A stretch of 64,000 nucleotides of DNA, from contig SCFE01000010.1 in NCBI GenBank assembly GCA_004352715.1, forward strand, positions 2,284,066 to 2,348,065. Direction: 5' to 3'. This DNA is from Hofstenia miamia. Lineage: Eukaryota > Xenacoelomorpha > Acoela. This document shows, piece after piece, positions 34,495 through 47,373 of this stretch; position 1 is the first letter of the stretch, and every line of letters begins with the position of its first letter. The translations under genes were made by a program, and so were the position numbers. Below the pieces are notes generated by a model. It worked only from the letters and a program-made list of their open reading frames with translations, did no database searches and was not told the DNA's origin.

Positions 34495-35486
34495 ATCATT
34501 ATTAATTCTTAAAAGTATATATGGTTAATGATTAGTACAGACAGGAAATTTTTGCATAATAGGAAAAATTATTAATTGCGTTTACAAAAATCTCCGGATA
34601 ACAGCCAATACAATTTTGCAGGTATTTCTTTGTGAAACCTTTTCAGTAATTTGCAGAAGTGCGCTGTGCAGAAAGTGTTTTCTCAGTTAAGATATTCTAC
34701 AAATTCAAAACGGATAGCATGAACCTGGGCTTTCAAGTTCTTTAAAGAATTTATAATTTTTTACCAATTTCCTTAAATTTATTCAAACTTCAATTATGTT
34801 TTCAGCAAAAAATTTTATATACATTTTTATCAATTATTAACCAAAAAAATATATATAAATATACATAAAAAGATCATGTTTTAACAATTAAAATGATATA
34901 GCTAGCACTATATTTTACAACAGAAAGTAAAGAATTAATCAATTTTCAAAAAAATGTTTTCTTTAGCACTTGAAATAATTCCAATAATGATTTAGAGCAT
35001 TTTTTGCCAAGATTTTATCCAAACCGCTTGAAAATTGTATCTGCACTGTATAAAAAGAAATCATTAGAATTTTTAATATAGTGCTTTCAAAAAGTATGAT
35101 AAATTAAGGACATTCAAAAAATCCTGTTTTAATTATTTTCTATTTTTACAATTTACTTAAGGAGCAACAAAACAATTCTGCTTGAAATTTAACAAACTAT
35201 TGCTGCGGTATAAACTGTAAAACAAAATTTATTGAATAATTTTTCAAGCACCAAATTATATTATTCTAGATCAGTTGTTTTGTACTGAAGCCCAATATTA
35301 TATTAGTTTAAATATCTAACACACGAATGTTTAAAATTTCCAAATTTAAATTTTTAGTAATTCTTTGATTTATGATATGTGTATCATTCCATTTCTCTAT
35401 TACTCTGTATAACAGCATAATTCTACTAGGTATTCCTTTTTAATGTTCGAAAATTCCAATTTCAATATATTTTTGATTAGACATCA
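33356..35486. other. AT-rich non-coding stretch
   Basis: No gene recognised. At 33915-34040 words of the type TGACC recur (TATGACCACTG, TGTGACCGG, TTTGACC, GGTGACC, TGTGACC). A (TA)n tract lies at about 34460-34491. Confidence 0.55.
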
Positions 35487-35928
35487 AACCTTAAACAGCG
35501 CACGGATTTTTGAAAATTTTGATGATCCAATAAAAAAAATTTAAACGCTTATAGCTCAAAAACTATTAATGTTGTGCGCAATCTGAAAGCAATGGGTTTG
35601 GAACATTTGTGCACATATCAAGAAACAGTCGAAGTTCTCTGTTGCTTCCAGAGGCTCAAAATCTTCTAAATACACTAACACTAGGTATAGAGATAATTTA
35701 AATCTTTTTCAAAAATTCGAAAATTTCTAAAAAAAACTATCTATTCAACAATCTCTGCAACAGCTAAAACCTTTAATATAAACTTTTAATATTGCATTAA
35801 TGTATGTTCCCCAATAGACCTACCCATGCCTCAAGATTTTCAAATTTGAAAATATGCTTGGAGAATATTCTTTGTAAATGTAAAAGAACAGTTTCTACTT
35901 TAAAACGGACGCTAGGCTGTTTAAGGTT
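35487..35928. mobile_element. TTAA-flanked MITE, intact copy (442 bp)
   Basis: It starts AACCTTAAACAGC and ends GCTGTTTAAGGTT, perfect 13-base inverted ends. TTAA at 35491 and 35921 could be the target duplication of a piggyBac-like transposase, with the element proper starting ACAGC. A second copy in reverse orientation lies at 47374-48337. No coding capacity. Confidence 0.75.
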
Positions 35929-36655
35929 AAATCTTGTCCGCCAAACTTGGCCAACAACAACCGTATTATACAACGCCTGATTTCGCCCTAATTATATATG
36001 AATATAAGGGGCTACTTTTCAAGATTTATGATCAATAGTGGGTTCACACTAACAAAGTTTTACAGCTTTTAATTATAAGGATATATGTGTGAATGTGATA
36101 AAGAGCGATCAAGAACACATTAGACTTATGTTTTACTCATATACTCCAATTGTAATCCTTTTATATAGCATTAACAAAAGCCCACAACATATAAATTTTT
36201 CTCTGTTTAGTGTTATTAGCTATATTCATTATCCAATAAAATTGATTAAATCATATCTTTCTAAAAAATTTTTCTGTACGATTTTTGTTTCCAATAATAG
36301 ACAATATGCACACTTTATATATAAGAACGCCATTTTAACTTCATTGAAAATAATTACATTTCGAAGACTCAGCATTCCTTGGATTAGTTGCTGTATAGAC
36401 TGAGGAAGTACTGCAATAATTAATCCAAATTTGCATTCCCGATTGGAGTCCACTAATTGCATGTTATGACCAAAGAAAAAAGGCGGGATCCTCCTCAATG
36501 AGTTCACCTACTTTATTGCTTTTTTAAGTATAATATTTTTTTTATATAAAATTATGTAAATAGTAAAATAAAAAATGTAAAAATCAATCCAGTAAATCAC
36601 ATAATCAATCAAGTAGCTACAATAAAATAAAATATCATGTAAATAGTAAATATAT
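35929..36655. other. AT-rich stretch without assigned gene
   Basis: Opposed open frames at 36089-36403 (plus) and 36229-36507 (minus) overlap. The minus one (92 codons) looks slightly more protein-like, and lies upstream of nothing recognisable. I do not call either. Confidence 0.4.
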
Positions 36656-36659
36656 AGGG

Positions 36660-37005
36660 TTTATTCCACAATATTTGCTTCTTTGAGAAGCATATGATGG
36701 AGAATAACATTCTTTTTTTCGATAAGTAGTAGTAGTTTCTCATCATCAAGGTTGTTGATTATATCAAATAAGGACTAATATGATCCAATGATTCCCAAAT
36801 TAAAAAGTTTCTTCTGAACGGCATCTATTTTTTTCAATAGATTCACAGACGCTACTCTCCAAACGGATGAGCAATATCTAATTGATTTCTTGATCGAAGC
36901 TTCATAAACAGTAAAGAATTCTTTATTTGAGCATCTAATGGACTTGAGACGATATATGACATAAAAATCTTGGAAATTTAGATCTGAGGTGTAGAACATG
37001 TACAT
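36660..37005 (-). pseudogene. Non-LTR retrotransposon RT C-terminal fragment
   Basis: On the minus strand the frame reads VYEASIKKSIRYCSSVW, then a Leu/Lys helix with KIDAVQKKLFNLG. This is the pattern (L..S.I...L.YCS.VW......L..LQ..Q....R) found near the end of jockey/CR1-type LINE polymerases. A second piece (NNLDDEKLLLLIEK) follows after the stop. Only the 3' end of the element is present, as expected from 5'-truncated insertion. Confidence 0.65.
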
Positions 37006-37882
37006 TGAAGATTAAGTTAAAGTTAATAATATCCCTAACGCATTAATTTTTTAGAATATGAATACAAACTTTTTCTTACAGTATAAGGTCAAGACTTTCA
37101 GAAGCTAATTTATGAGAAAATTACTATGTACATGGCTTGGTCAACATACCTCTAATATGCATGTATATTTCAATAATGGGCAAAAAAAGTAAAGGGAGTG
37201 AAGTTTTAACCTAGCTACTTCTATGAGGAAAAATGATTATTAGTTTGTTTTGAATATCGTTTTGTAAGTGAATTAAAGTAAAAAAATATAATTAATACTT
37301 GGACAGTCGCTTGAAACACAAGAAACAAGTGATATAATTAACTGCATCAATGAAATCAGAATGTGAACTGCCATTTATTGATGGTATGCTAAATAGGTTG
37401 CTATTGACGAAAGGGGTCTAAGCAGTATTTTCATACGAAGGGAAATTGATCAACTGAGTCACCAAAGAGCCTCCTAGGTCTACGTTTCTAGCCATGCTGT
37501 GCCAGAATTAATTGAAAAGATTAACTATTACTTTTAGTATTTCGATTTTAAAATATGATTGAAATTTTCTCCATTTTCAACGTTTATGTAATTTTTAGGT
37601 TGTGAGCCCATAAAAGCACGCCTCCGTAGGACAAAAGGGTGCGGACTTAAAAAGGAATTTTTGGTGCTTATAGATTGTGAATGTCTTTATACGTTCTTAG
37701 TTGTAGGTTTTATTTTTCTCCTAAGTACTATTAAACATTTTATACATTTCTGTGTTGCTTAAAGTTGAACTTAACATAAGAAGAAACATTAAGAAAATGC
37801 ATTGACACAGTAAAAGCAAGAACATACTAATTTGATAAGAAATGTAAATATGCTCAAATAATCGCACATAGAATCGTATATA
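37006..37882. other. Region upstream of the F-box gene
   Basis: AT-rich; contains GTGAGCCCATAAAAGC near 37600. No clear core promoter can be assigned. The ATG at 37883 is preceded by GAATCGTATATA. Confidence 0.4.
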
Positions 37883-38845
37883 ATGGCATCAGTAGATTTG
37901 TCAGAAGAGCTATGGCTAAAAATATTTGGATATTTTTCAGGAACAGAAATTACAATTAGCCGAAGAGTTTGCAGAAAATGGCATTTTCTCAGTTACGATA
38001 ATTCTCTTGGAGTTAAAATAGAGCTTCATATATCTGAAAAAAAATCACAGAAAGTAATTTTAGTAAACTTCTGTCATCTACCGAATTCTTATCCTGTACG
38101 CATCTCACTATGAACGAACAAGACATGCTTACCGATGAAATGCTGGAAGAAATTGTTAACACCAATTCAAATATTCGTTTCCTCTCATTAAAACTTTGTC
38201 CCAAAATTACTGACAAGGGATTCAAATGCATTGCAGATCTAAAACGATTGGAAGGCTTTATGATTATAGTTGCATGCATTTTTCAGACGAATCATTAATT
38301 TATCTCTCTGAGCGGCTGCAGAGCTTGGATTATTTGGCTCTGGATGCTAAATACTGCTTAACCAACAATTCCCTTAAAGCAATTGAGAATTTTCCAAATC
38401 TTAGAGTTTTAGAATTCTTTTTTATAAGACTTAGTTCTGCGCCGGGTCGAATTTTACCAACCATTTACGATTTAAGTAATTCAAAAAATTTAGAAACTTT
38501 TTCCATTCAAACTGATTTTCGTATAAGTAAAAGTATAATATCTTCACTGAGGTTTTCAAATTTGAGCACGCTGAGTTTTTCGAATCTTTCTGGAGAGTCT
38601 GATGATGCTCTTTCCGTTGTATTAAAAAATACTAAAAGTTTGAAAAACTTTTAGATGAATGCCGAGTATCGGGTAAATTCATCAACACGCCTCACAATCT
38701 TAAGGAATTGCACGTAAAATATTGCAAAGAGCTCAATGCTGATTTTTACAATTTTTTCAAGAAAAAAGTTGAATTTGATTATCTCTTAATTACGATTACC
38801 CCAGAATGTGGTGCATATGAAGAAATAAAACACTTCGAAATTTGA
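37883..38845 (+). CDS. F-box/leucine-rich-repeat protein, frameshifted
   Basis: The first 45 or so residues form an F-box (DLSEELWLKIFGYF, RRVCRKWHFLS), the Skp1-binding module of SCF ubiquitin ligases. It is followed by AMN1/FBXL-like leucine-rich repeats for substrate binding: LTDEMLEEIV, FLSLKLCPKITDKGFKCIA, FSDESLIYLSERLQSL, LTNNSLKAIENFPNLRVLEF, LKELHVKYC. The frame moves three times: within an A8 run near 38040, at about 38258 in GGCTTTATG, and at an A5 run near 38645. It ends at a TGA near 38843. All shifts are single-base and homopolymer-associated, so they may be sequencing errors and not decay. With them ignored the protein would be about 320 residues. The LRR fragment at 44293 could be a continuation or a paralogue. 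Confidence 0.75.
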
Positions 38846-38944
38846 AGTCATCAGACGTCATCTCTTGACATCGCTCAGCATTTCAATTTGTATATTTTTA
38901 TTGCAATGGTAGATATATTCGAAATTTCTAAAATTTAATTTGTG

Positions 38945-39240
38945 CGCAGGTAGATACACTTCTTAGCTTCAACATGAATAAAAACTTTTTGCTTTAGCTG
39001 TTATTCTAATGGGGTTCCTGAGTCAAAATATTTCTATACTTTTTCAAAGGAAAATGCCGGTTTTTCGAATGTTTGGCCAATTCTGTTTTTGCAAATTTTG
39101 AATCCAAAAATTTCAATCTTTGGGTATATATCTTCAAAAGCAATAAAAAATTTTGCACTAGCTATTCGAATGCGGTCCCGGAGCCGAAATATTACTTCTA
39201 TTTTCGTTTTCGCAAGAAAATGTCGGTTTTTAGAATTCTT
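38945..39240 (-). repeat. Inverted copies of the ~176-bp dispersed unit
   Basis: The reverse complement carries CAGGAACCCCATTAG (39020 to 39006) and a diverged second unit (39180 region, CGGGACCGCATTCG), with GAAGCTAAGAAGTGTATCTACC. This matches the tandem pair at 8821-9110. It starts only about 100 bases after the F-box/LRR stop. Confidence 0.7.
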
Positions 39241-40085
39241 GACTTAAATTCGGCGGCAAATTTTAAACATCTTCAATTTAATTTTATAATTTTTTTGTTT
39301 CCACTATTATATTATACCGTACATGTATATATATCAGCTGTAATTATTATTTTGTTAGATAAACAGCATATGAAACTATTTTTTCTTATCTTGAAATTTC
39401 AACTGTTTTCAGTCATTTCAAGCTAATATATAATTTAATGGCGGGTAGATTTTTAGTCTAATTTTACTTTTTGAAAGTACTAAGAAAATTTTTATTGCTA
39501 AAAATCACCGGATGCTATTATTTACATTTAATTGGAGTGATATTAATTCCAATATTTCCAATATAACCTTGTTTTCTTAGTAAAGAAATACACATATTTG
39601 AGGATTAAATTAAAGGGACTGTGTTGCGAACCAAAAATAAACGAGGTGCGAACTTAAATGCGAGCCACAATTTTAACTAGTCCAACAGAACAGTATATTT
39701 GAAGTAATTTCTATGTGTATTAGCATTTTGTTTTCCGGGTTGTATTTAACAAACTCTTCCATGTTCTTAATTAATATTGACTCTGTTTTTCCATACATTG
39801 TCTGTTCTCTTAAATTTTAGTAACCACTAACTACTCAAATTTTCTTATGCAGGTCAAATTCAGGTCAACGCAATGATTACTCCTACAAGCAGAGCATTTG
39901 CTTGAAATGTGTTCCAAGCTTACACTATAAAAATATGATAAATTTCTCTATGTAGCCTCACATTTCTCCATTATATTTCCTCTGAAGCAAGGAAAATGTA
40001 AATGATAGTTTCAATCATTTAGCAAAAATTTTAGTATTTTACATGTAATGAAGTGTTAGAAAGACTGAATATTTGAGTAAAAAGC
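39241..40085. other. AT-rich non-coding stretch
   Basis: No recognisable gene. An open frame at 39073-39426 overlaps the repeat above and is Phe/Ile-rich without domain features. Confidence 0.55.
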
Positions 40086-40106
40086 TTAGATAAACACCTA
40101 AGTTAA

Positions 40107-40149
40107 GCGTAACAATATATATTTATATATATATATATATATACATGTA

Positions 40150-40180
<31 letters not shown>

Positions 40181-40327
40181 TATATNNNNNNNNNNNNNNN
40201 NNNNNNNNNNNNNNNNNNNNNNNNNNNNNNNNNNNNNNNNNNNNNNNNNNNNNNNNNNNNNNNNNNNNNNNNNNNNNNNNNNNNNNNNNNNNNNNNNNNN
40301 NNNNNNNNNNNNNNNNNNNNNNNNNNN

Positions 40328-40356
<29 letters not shown>
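40107..40356. repeat. (TA)n microsatellite with 142-N gap
   Basis: Alternating TA with occasional CA/TG steps on both sides of N at 40186-40327; an unresolved microsatellite. Confidence 0.9.
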
Positions 40357-40358
<2 letters not shown>

Positions 40359-43300
40359 TACTTCCAGTTTCTTCATTTTACTCCCAGTCCCATGTTAATC
40401 CCAGTATCATGGGACTACGATCAGTAAGTAGAGTTGTGCGCTTACGAGCATTTCATTACCTTTACCTAACATGTTTTTTTCAAGCAACCGTAAAGCAATT
40501 TTATAACACTAACTGTCCAGGAATTTTCAGACTCAAAACTCAAAACAATAAAATTTAATTAAGAATAAAAAATATACAAATTCTTTAAAACAAAATATAT
40601 TAAAGGTGCCTTTAACTAATTGAGTAAAAATGAATTCATTCACGTGATCTGGGTCAATTAATAAAAATTGCTAGACGGAATAAAATGATACCAGAATATC
40701 TCTGCCATTTTCGGCTATAAACTTAGCAACCTAACTTGCAAAAATTTTGATCACAACGACAGTTAAATCCATAACCGCACATCTCTATCAGTTGTCCATG
40801 GGACTAAGTGATCTCGCTGAAGTCTTCCATTGGTTCTTCAAGTTTACACTAACCTGAACCGAAATTAAAATTCAATTCGGATACATACTACAATTAGTTT
40901 GATTGAAACAGCTAAATTACACATAACAAAATTTTGGAATGATTTTCATCCAGGCCTCTGCAAATGCTATTTCAATGACATTTCTAGTAACTATTTCAGT
41001 TAATTTCAGTTCCATTCCTGTTCAAAATCCAAATGAAATTAAACAATTTAATGTCATAGATATGCAGATATATAAGGCGATGATATATGGCAAAACTCAT
41101 GCCGTAAACTATTATGCATCACAAACTTTTTGGAGATATGTGTATTTATCGCGGTGTCATTAAGTATTAAAAATGTATATATGGACATACAGTTTTGAAA
41201 CTGAAATTGGTAACGAATATTAGATATCATTAACGACATTGATGCGATTACTTAACCAATATCATTTGACATTAAATAAATTTTTGTGCTTTGGGGGATT
41301 CATACTAAATTGAATTGCTTTAATTCATTTTGTAACTGTTCTTAAAAAAATTTATATTCAGTGGTGGACTGCTCCCCCCCCTCCCCCCCCTCCTTCCTAA
41401 GCTCCTCAAAATTGGTTTATTTAAAAATCTTTGTCCAAAATAGTAAACAACTTAAAAATTTAGGGTACTTTTAAATGAAATTGCAATTCCAAAAATTTTC
41501 ATTACATTTTCATCTCCTACCATGATTCATTTGCAATTCCATGATCTGGAAATTGAATGATTAAGAAACTTAAATTTCCATATGCTATCCTAATTAGAGT
41601 TTCTTGGCAGTGTTTCAAGAAAATGGACACCTTTTAAATCCCAGAAAACAGTGATTATGTGCTTGTTTGTCGTCATTGATGTATCTCTAGGAGCAGCAGA
41701 TGGAGACCACTTGCTCCTTGCCAGGTGCGGTTCTAACCACTATGTCCATGATTGTGCCAGTATACCCAACTTTCGTAGCAGGTGACACCATGTGATTGGT
41801 CCAAATATCTGTAAAATACAATATTTAAATGCGTTTTACCGTCAGCAAAAATTTTCTTTACAAACCTTGTATTTGTTTTTATTTTTCAATAAACATGTTT
41901 CGGCAAAAACTTTCTTTACAAACCTATATATTCTGAAAATTGGAAAAGTATGATATATTCCTTAGATTCGGTATATTTAGTTTTTGTTCATTCAATACTT
42001 AAATTTTGTCCCACTAAAAGGTATTCATTTTTTTTGAAATTATATATTTTGAGTATTTTGTTTGTTGCGGTTATCAAAAAAGAAAGTGTTAGATTAAAGA
42101 AACGAAATACTTGTAACTTAACAGCTCTTGTCCGAACGAGTAAAAACCATCTCAGAATCTTCCAGATATTTTGAAAAATTGAAATTTCAGAAATTTACAA
42201 ATACATTTGCAATGAATAAAATTTATTGTCAGTGGAGTGCGCTGTTATTTTAAATAATAATAAATAAAAAATTACTTCTGAAAGATTAGAATGGAGACAA
42301 AGATTTTGGAGGAGTGTTTTGGAGCCCGACTTCGCCCGGGCAAGGACACAATATTTTCCTACTGGCAAAACACTACATTGAAGATCAGAGTTTGAGACAT
42401 TTTTTAATCTTTGAAACCTAGTGTTTGAAAAAGTTTATTTCACAAATTATATGGTTTTTTGCTAAACGATTAATTGTCATTTAGGTTTTTATTATTAAGA
42501 TTTTATTAAAATCTTATTTGTTCTGTAGATAATAGGGAAGTTATGTTCTAAATAAATTCAGGTGCATTTTGATTTAAATCGTTTTAAATAAGTCAAATTT
42601 TAGAAACAATTACTAAAGTCGGTCAGACAGACCTTATCAAGCTTGGCTATCAACCATGTAGAAAAATGCAAAATTTCTAAATAGTGTACTATAGAATCCA
42701 CGCATGGTACAAAAATATATAATATAGTACATGGAAAGCTCATTTACCAATGAAGACAAAATTTTCTAAATTGTTTGTGCATAGATTAACCTTAAATTGC
42801 TTATTAACTTTTTTTAACTTTTTGTTGCTTTCTTTTTAAAATTGTTAAACGCTTTCATCTCACAAAATTATAAAACCTCAAAAATCAGATTGCACAATGT
42901 AAAAGAGGTGTGTCTCCTTTTTTAAAAATGAAATTGCTTATATTTTAATCTTTTGCTTAGACTTTTATGGAAACCATATAAAAATGTTGCCATTTATAGT
43001 ATTGTAATGTTAAGTGAGTTAATGGCAACAGTTGGCATAACTGACTCATCAATATTTTTAATCTCCTGAAATTTTATTATTACCTGGACATGGCAAAACT
43101 TAACCAGTGCCAATTATGCACTAAAATGGATTATTGTAATTAGCTGTTTGCATGTAAACTAATTTCTTTTATCTAAACACTTCATAAAAATTTATTCTAT
43201 ATGAAAATGAAATTTGTGATTATTTTAATTTGTATATAAATTTTTACACATTCTACAACTACTGGAGTTTCACTAAAAAATTTTGACAAGTTTTTACATG

Positions 43301-44280
43301 AATTTCATTTAAAATGTTGTTAATTTCTTTTACTACAACAATGTATGTAATTTTTTAAGGAAAAAATTTTTAGTGTTTTGCTCTGTAGTAAATATTTTTT
43401 GAAGCAACCCCCTCTTAAAATATTGAAACCCTCAACTGAGTACTATGGTCTACGGCCAATATGTCACGTTTCATAGGTTCATTCTACCACCATCACTCTT
43501 TTAGTAATATAATTATTACCACAATAAATTATAACCAGGATTGCAATCGTCCTTTTTATCATTTATAGAACATATCAGTTCTTATATATTCAATTACTAA
43601 AATTCTCTGCCAACGTACATCAACTTACATCAACAAAAAGTAAGTGGAGTTTTCTTAAACGCTCTTTGGTTGTAGCAGACAAAATTTAGATGTTAGAAGT
43701 ATTGCACCAACCAACAATGCAGGGCTGATTAAATTTAAAGAGAATGTTTTCAGTCATTTGCAAAGTTTAAGTTTCAAATGAATTTTTTCTGGTATTTCAA
43801 ACACCAGTTAACACATTAGGCCAAAGCGCGGCCAGTCCCAGCGGGACCCAACTTTAAGCCCAACCCAATTCCAACTCTGAGTTGCAGTTTTGATTATATC
43901 AAACAAAACAGATTGTTATTTACATAAACAATAAGGATTTTGTAAACTTCGTATTTTTAAAATACATATTTAATTTCTATTTAATGAAATGTGACAAAGA
44001 AATTTGTGCAAACAATAGGCTCCCATCTGATAATCCCTATATAAATTCTAAGCCTACATATATTTTCAAACACAAAAATAGTAAGATTCATAATTTTCGA
44101 TAACGTGGTGTAATATAATCAATACATTAGTAACAGTAAAATAAATCGTTATACTATAACAATATGAATGTATGTTCATTTCGTGATTTTAATTTAGCAG
44201 CTAGAGGGCGAATTTGGAATTCAAATGACGTAAACGAATAGCGCATATTCCGTTAGAGGGCTCAAAATATTCTTAGTAAA
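40357..44280. other. AT-rich stretch, no assigned gene
   Basis: Nearly 4 kb without recognisable coding sequence. At 41359 CAGTGGTGGACTGC with C-runs resembles a hAT-like MITE end. Near 43825-43880 (AAAGCGCGGCC, CAGCGGGACCC) is a GC-richer repeat scrap. If 37883-38845 and 44293-44775 are one gene, this would be its intron. Confidence 0.5.
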
Positions 44281-44292
44281 ACTTCTTCATAT

Positions 44293-44775
44293 GTGAACAC
44301 TAGCTTTTCATTTGTAAAGCAACTGCAAGTATCGTTTTCAACTACAATATTTGATTATTCCAATTATTTGCCAAGATATTCATTTTTAAATTCAAATCGC
44401 CTCATTACTCTAAGTCTTATTTCGTCAATTGATAAAGACATAGTAATTGATCAAAGTTATCTTGAAACTGTATTTTCAACCTGTCAAAGTCTTGAAGAGT
44501 TGTTTGTTGCTGGCATTAATTTTTCAAATACCAGTTCGCTGAGTTTGCAAGAGAAGTTATCTATTCGTATTCTCACTGTTAAGTATTTAAAGAATGTTGA
44601 CGAAACAGCAGTTGAAAAGATGGCAGTCGCTCTTCCCAATTTGTTACGTGTAACGTATTATGGGGAACAAAATTTCCTTCAGACATTTAAAAAACACTGT
44701 GATTACTTATTGAAAGGTGTTGCCTATGTTCCTAAACAAAAACCCCCTACACCAGTGCCACCTTCCCGTTCTTGA
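44293..44775 (+). CDS. Leucine-rich-repeat C-terminal fragment
   Basis: An uninterrupted frame of 160 codons. Leucine-rich motifs are RLITLSLISS, CQSLEELFVAGINFS, IRILTVKYLKNVDETAVEK and LPNLLRVTYYGE, the pattern of AMN1/FBXL-type repeats. It ends with a Pro-rich tail (PPTPVPPSRS) and a TGA at 44773, with AATAAAT 20 bases later. No F-box lies directly upstream. It could be the 3' exon of the F-box/LRR gene 5.4 kb to the left or a partial paralogue. A decayed copy is at 49253-49690. The intact frame here suggests recent or current selection. Confidence 0.6.
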   Translation: MNTSFSFVKQLQVSFSTTIFDYSNYLPRYSFLNSNRLITLSLISSIDKDIVIDQSYLETVFSTCQSLEELFVAGINFSNTSSLSLQEKLSIRILTVKYLKNVDETAVEKMAVALPNLLRVTYYGEQNFLQTFKKHCDYLLKGVAYVPKQKPPTPVPPSRS

Positions 44776-44834
44776 AATTGTAATATTGCATAAATAAATC
44801 ACTTGTAGTTCTTAGTTGATTGACTAGATTTGAA

Positions 44835-45360
44835 TGTTTGTAAATTTACATTATAAGATTTGTGTGTTTAGCACACGATTTTTATTGTAGCCTTTAATTT
44901 TGAATAATTTTTAGCAAAAGGGTAAGAATGAAATAATCAAAATTATAAAACTACGATAAGAATATATTTTAGACCAGAAAAATATCTATTTAGTCATTGT
45001 ACAAGCTATAGATTTGGAGGAAGCTTTTTAATCTGTCCTGCACTTAACCTTAGTCAAAAAGCCTATCAGTTTGGATTTTCTAAGATGATTCATTAAGTGG
45101 CTGCTTGATATTCATTTAATAGAAGTTTCTATGTCTTGGGGCATAGTTCTTAGTAAAAAGTGATCTATATCGAAAGGCATACACCAAGGCTAACTTCTAG
45201 GGCTTTTCCTATTCCTCTCAAATATTTTGTAAGTTTTGTAATTATTTTGTTGAAATTTTGATCATTACACAATAAACAATAAAACGCATTTAAGGAGCAT
45301 TATGTTGATAAAAGCCGATTTAATGTACATTATGCATTTTCTAAATGTATTAAAAATACC
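44835..45360 (+). pseudogene. LINE reverse-transcriptase fragment linked to LRR copy 1
   Basis: Starts at AGATTTGAATG, 60 bases after the LRR stop, and includes TTGTACAAGCTATAGATTTGG, the degraded counterpart of the QAIDLTKAYDSIP region of the better copy at 50129-51290. Stops and shifts are frequent. The 3' part (45130-45360) reappears at 48870-49150. Confidence 0.65.
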
Positions 45361-45473
45361 ACTCTAATCCATTGCTGAATGCCATCTAGTGTCAACCGAT
45401 GATATTTTAAAGCATGTACTAAACGTTTGGTAAATGATTTTAAACCATTTCTAAATTTTTAAAATGCACATAT

Positions 45474-45756
45474 AAACAGTTTCTGAACAAATTTTAAACT
45501 TTTTCTAAGAGTTTTCTAATTCATTTCGAAGTGCTTTAAATATTTTAATTAATGATTAAAAATGGTTTTCAATATGCTATTCTTTTCAAATTTGTGTGGA
45601 TTGTGGCATAATCTGCNAAACAGTTTCTGAACAAATTTTAAACTTTTTCTAAGAGTTTTCTAATTCATTTCGAAGTGCTTTAAATATTTTAATGATTAAA
45701 AATGGATTTCAATATGCTATTCTTTTCAAATTTGTGTGGATTGTGGCATAATCTGC
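45474..45756. repeat. ~140-bp copies flanking a single N
   Basis: 45474-45616 and 45618-45756 both start AAACAGTTTCTGAAC and end CATAATCTGC. They differ by a 4-base indel and one substitution. The lone N at 45617 marks a contig join, so these look like two haplotypes placed in series. Confidence 0.9.
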
Positions 45757-47373
45757 GAAATAACAATAAAAAAGAAATAAAAAGGAAAAAGATTTTAAAT
45801 TATCATATTTATAAAATTATACCATACACCTAAATTACACAATTTGTGAAACTAGTGATCTATTTAATTAAGATTGTATCTGTCAGCAAGTCGCCATTTG
45901 TCAAATTGTTGAGCTAATTCACTTGATCTAATTTAATTTCACGTGGTAGTAAAGGTAAGCAGAAATCAGCGTTAACAAGATATAAAAATCACCCATACAG
46001 CTACATGTTAATTTGTTTGGATATTTCTACTATAAATATTGTGTACAAATTACTACTTATTGATGAATTATATTACTTTGGATTTATTCTGCATCATAGA
46101 GGTTTGATTATTAAAGCAAATGGAAAGCTAAACATCGAAGCATAAGAGTAGTTCTCAGAATCCCCAATTCAATTATTGGGATTTCCGTTGGGCTGCTCAC
46201 AAACATCTTTTCCTAGTTTGAGCTGGTGTTCTGTTAATGAAAGTATGTTTACAAGTTAAATTTAGGAATAGCGGTTCTTATTTTTATAGCTTTCCTATTG
46301 TATCTTCATATTCAAAATTTATATGGTCAAAAAGCTTGATAGCTACCTGTAGGTTAACTTTTTATTTTAGATTGAAATTCATAGGGAATGAGAATTATTA
46401 CACATACAAGGTGTCCATTAACACCCTTATGTTTATTACATTAATATTGTTAATAGTGGACTTCTGGACTTCATCTTTCTACTGGTCACATCGATCGTTT
46501 ACATATACCTAGGAACATTTACCAATTTATTTGTAAGGATATTTACATGTGATTGTAATAATAAGTTTATGCACACCACTTATTGTGAACAATGAAAAAA
46601 CCATTGATGTACAAAACTATTAAAGTAGCACATTCAAAGGTAAGCAATAACAAAAGGGAACACTGCACTATCCAATCTTCCATGAGCCATTATCATATTG
46701 TTACTATACCCAATGTCTGCAACTTCAATATGAATAGCAAAACTAACGATTCACATTTTGTAATACTTCGGTTCTCGCATTATATTTCTAGTCAGTTACA
46801 GCATAACAGCAAGTAACATGTGAGTTCGTCTCAGAATTTGGGCAATAGAACTTAAACATATTGAAATTTCGCTGTCCTATCGAAATTGATAATGGAAAAT
46901 AATTTAGAAAGTATTTTTTAATGGAAACACAAACCCCAGAAAAATTTGTTTTTGTCAAATTTGCTTTTCAAATTTATGAAGACGCATGATGTTAACGCAA
47001 CAGTTGTCCAGTTGACAGTCTCGAACACCAAAATAAATCTGCAGTAGGTTAGTGATTTCCATAAGTTGATGCAGGATTGGCCTGTTGAAAACAGGGTGTT
47101 TTAGAGACATGTTTTTGCAATGTTTTTCTAAATGTTATTTTGGAAATTCTCTTAGGGTTGTTCGATTTTCAACATTGTAAGTTTTGCCCTTAAATTTTGC
47201 ATCCATCTAGTGACGAATGTTAAGAAATCATTCATTTGCAAAAATAGTTGTTATTTAATTTATTAAATTCGAAAATTATGCAATTGCTAAACATATCCAA
47301 AATAATATAATTATTATTATATTTATAAAAATCGAACATTATGCAAAATATCAAAGGGAAACACTTGTTGGTT
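45757..47373. other. AT-rich stretch without assigned gene
   Basis: Open frames at 46237-46512 and 46592-46816 are not recognisable. No repeats identified. Confidence 0.5.

Noticed and set aside
36089-36507. Overlapping frames on both strands
   Set aside because: Neither shows a recognisable domain, and mutual overlap in AT-rich DNA is not evidence of coding.
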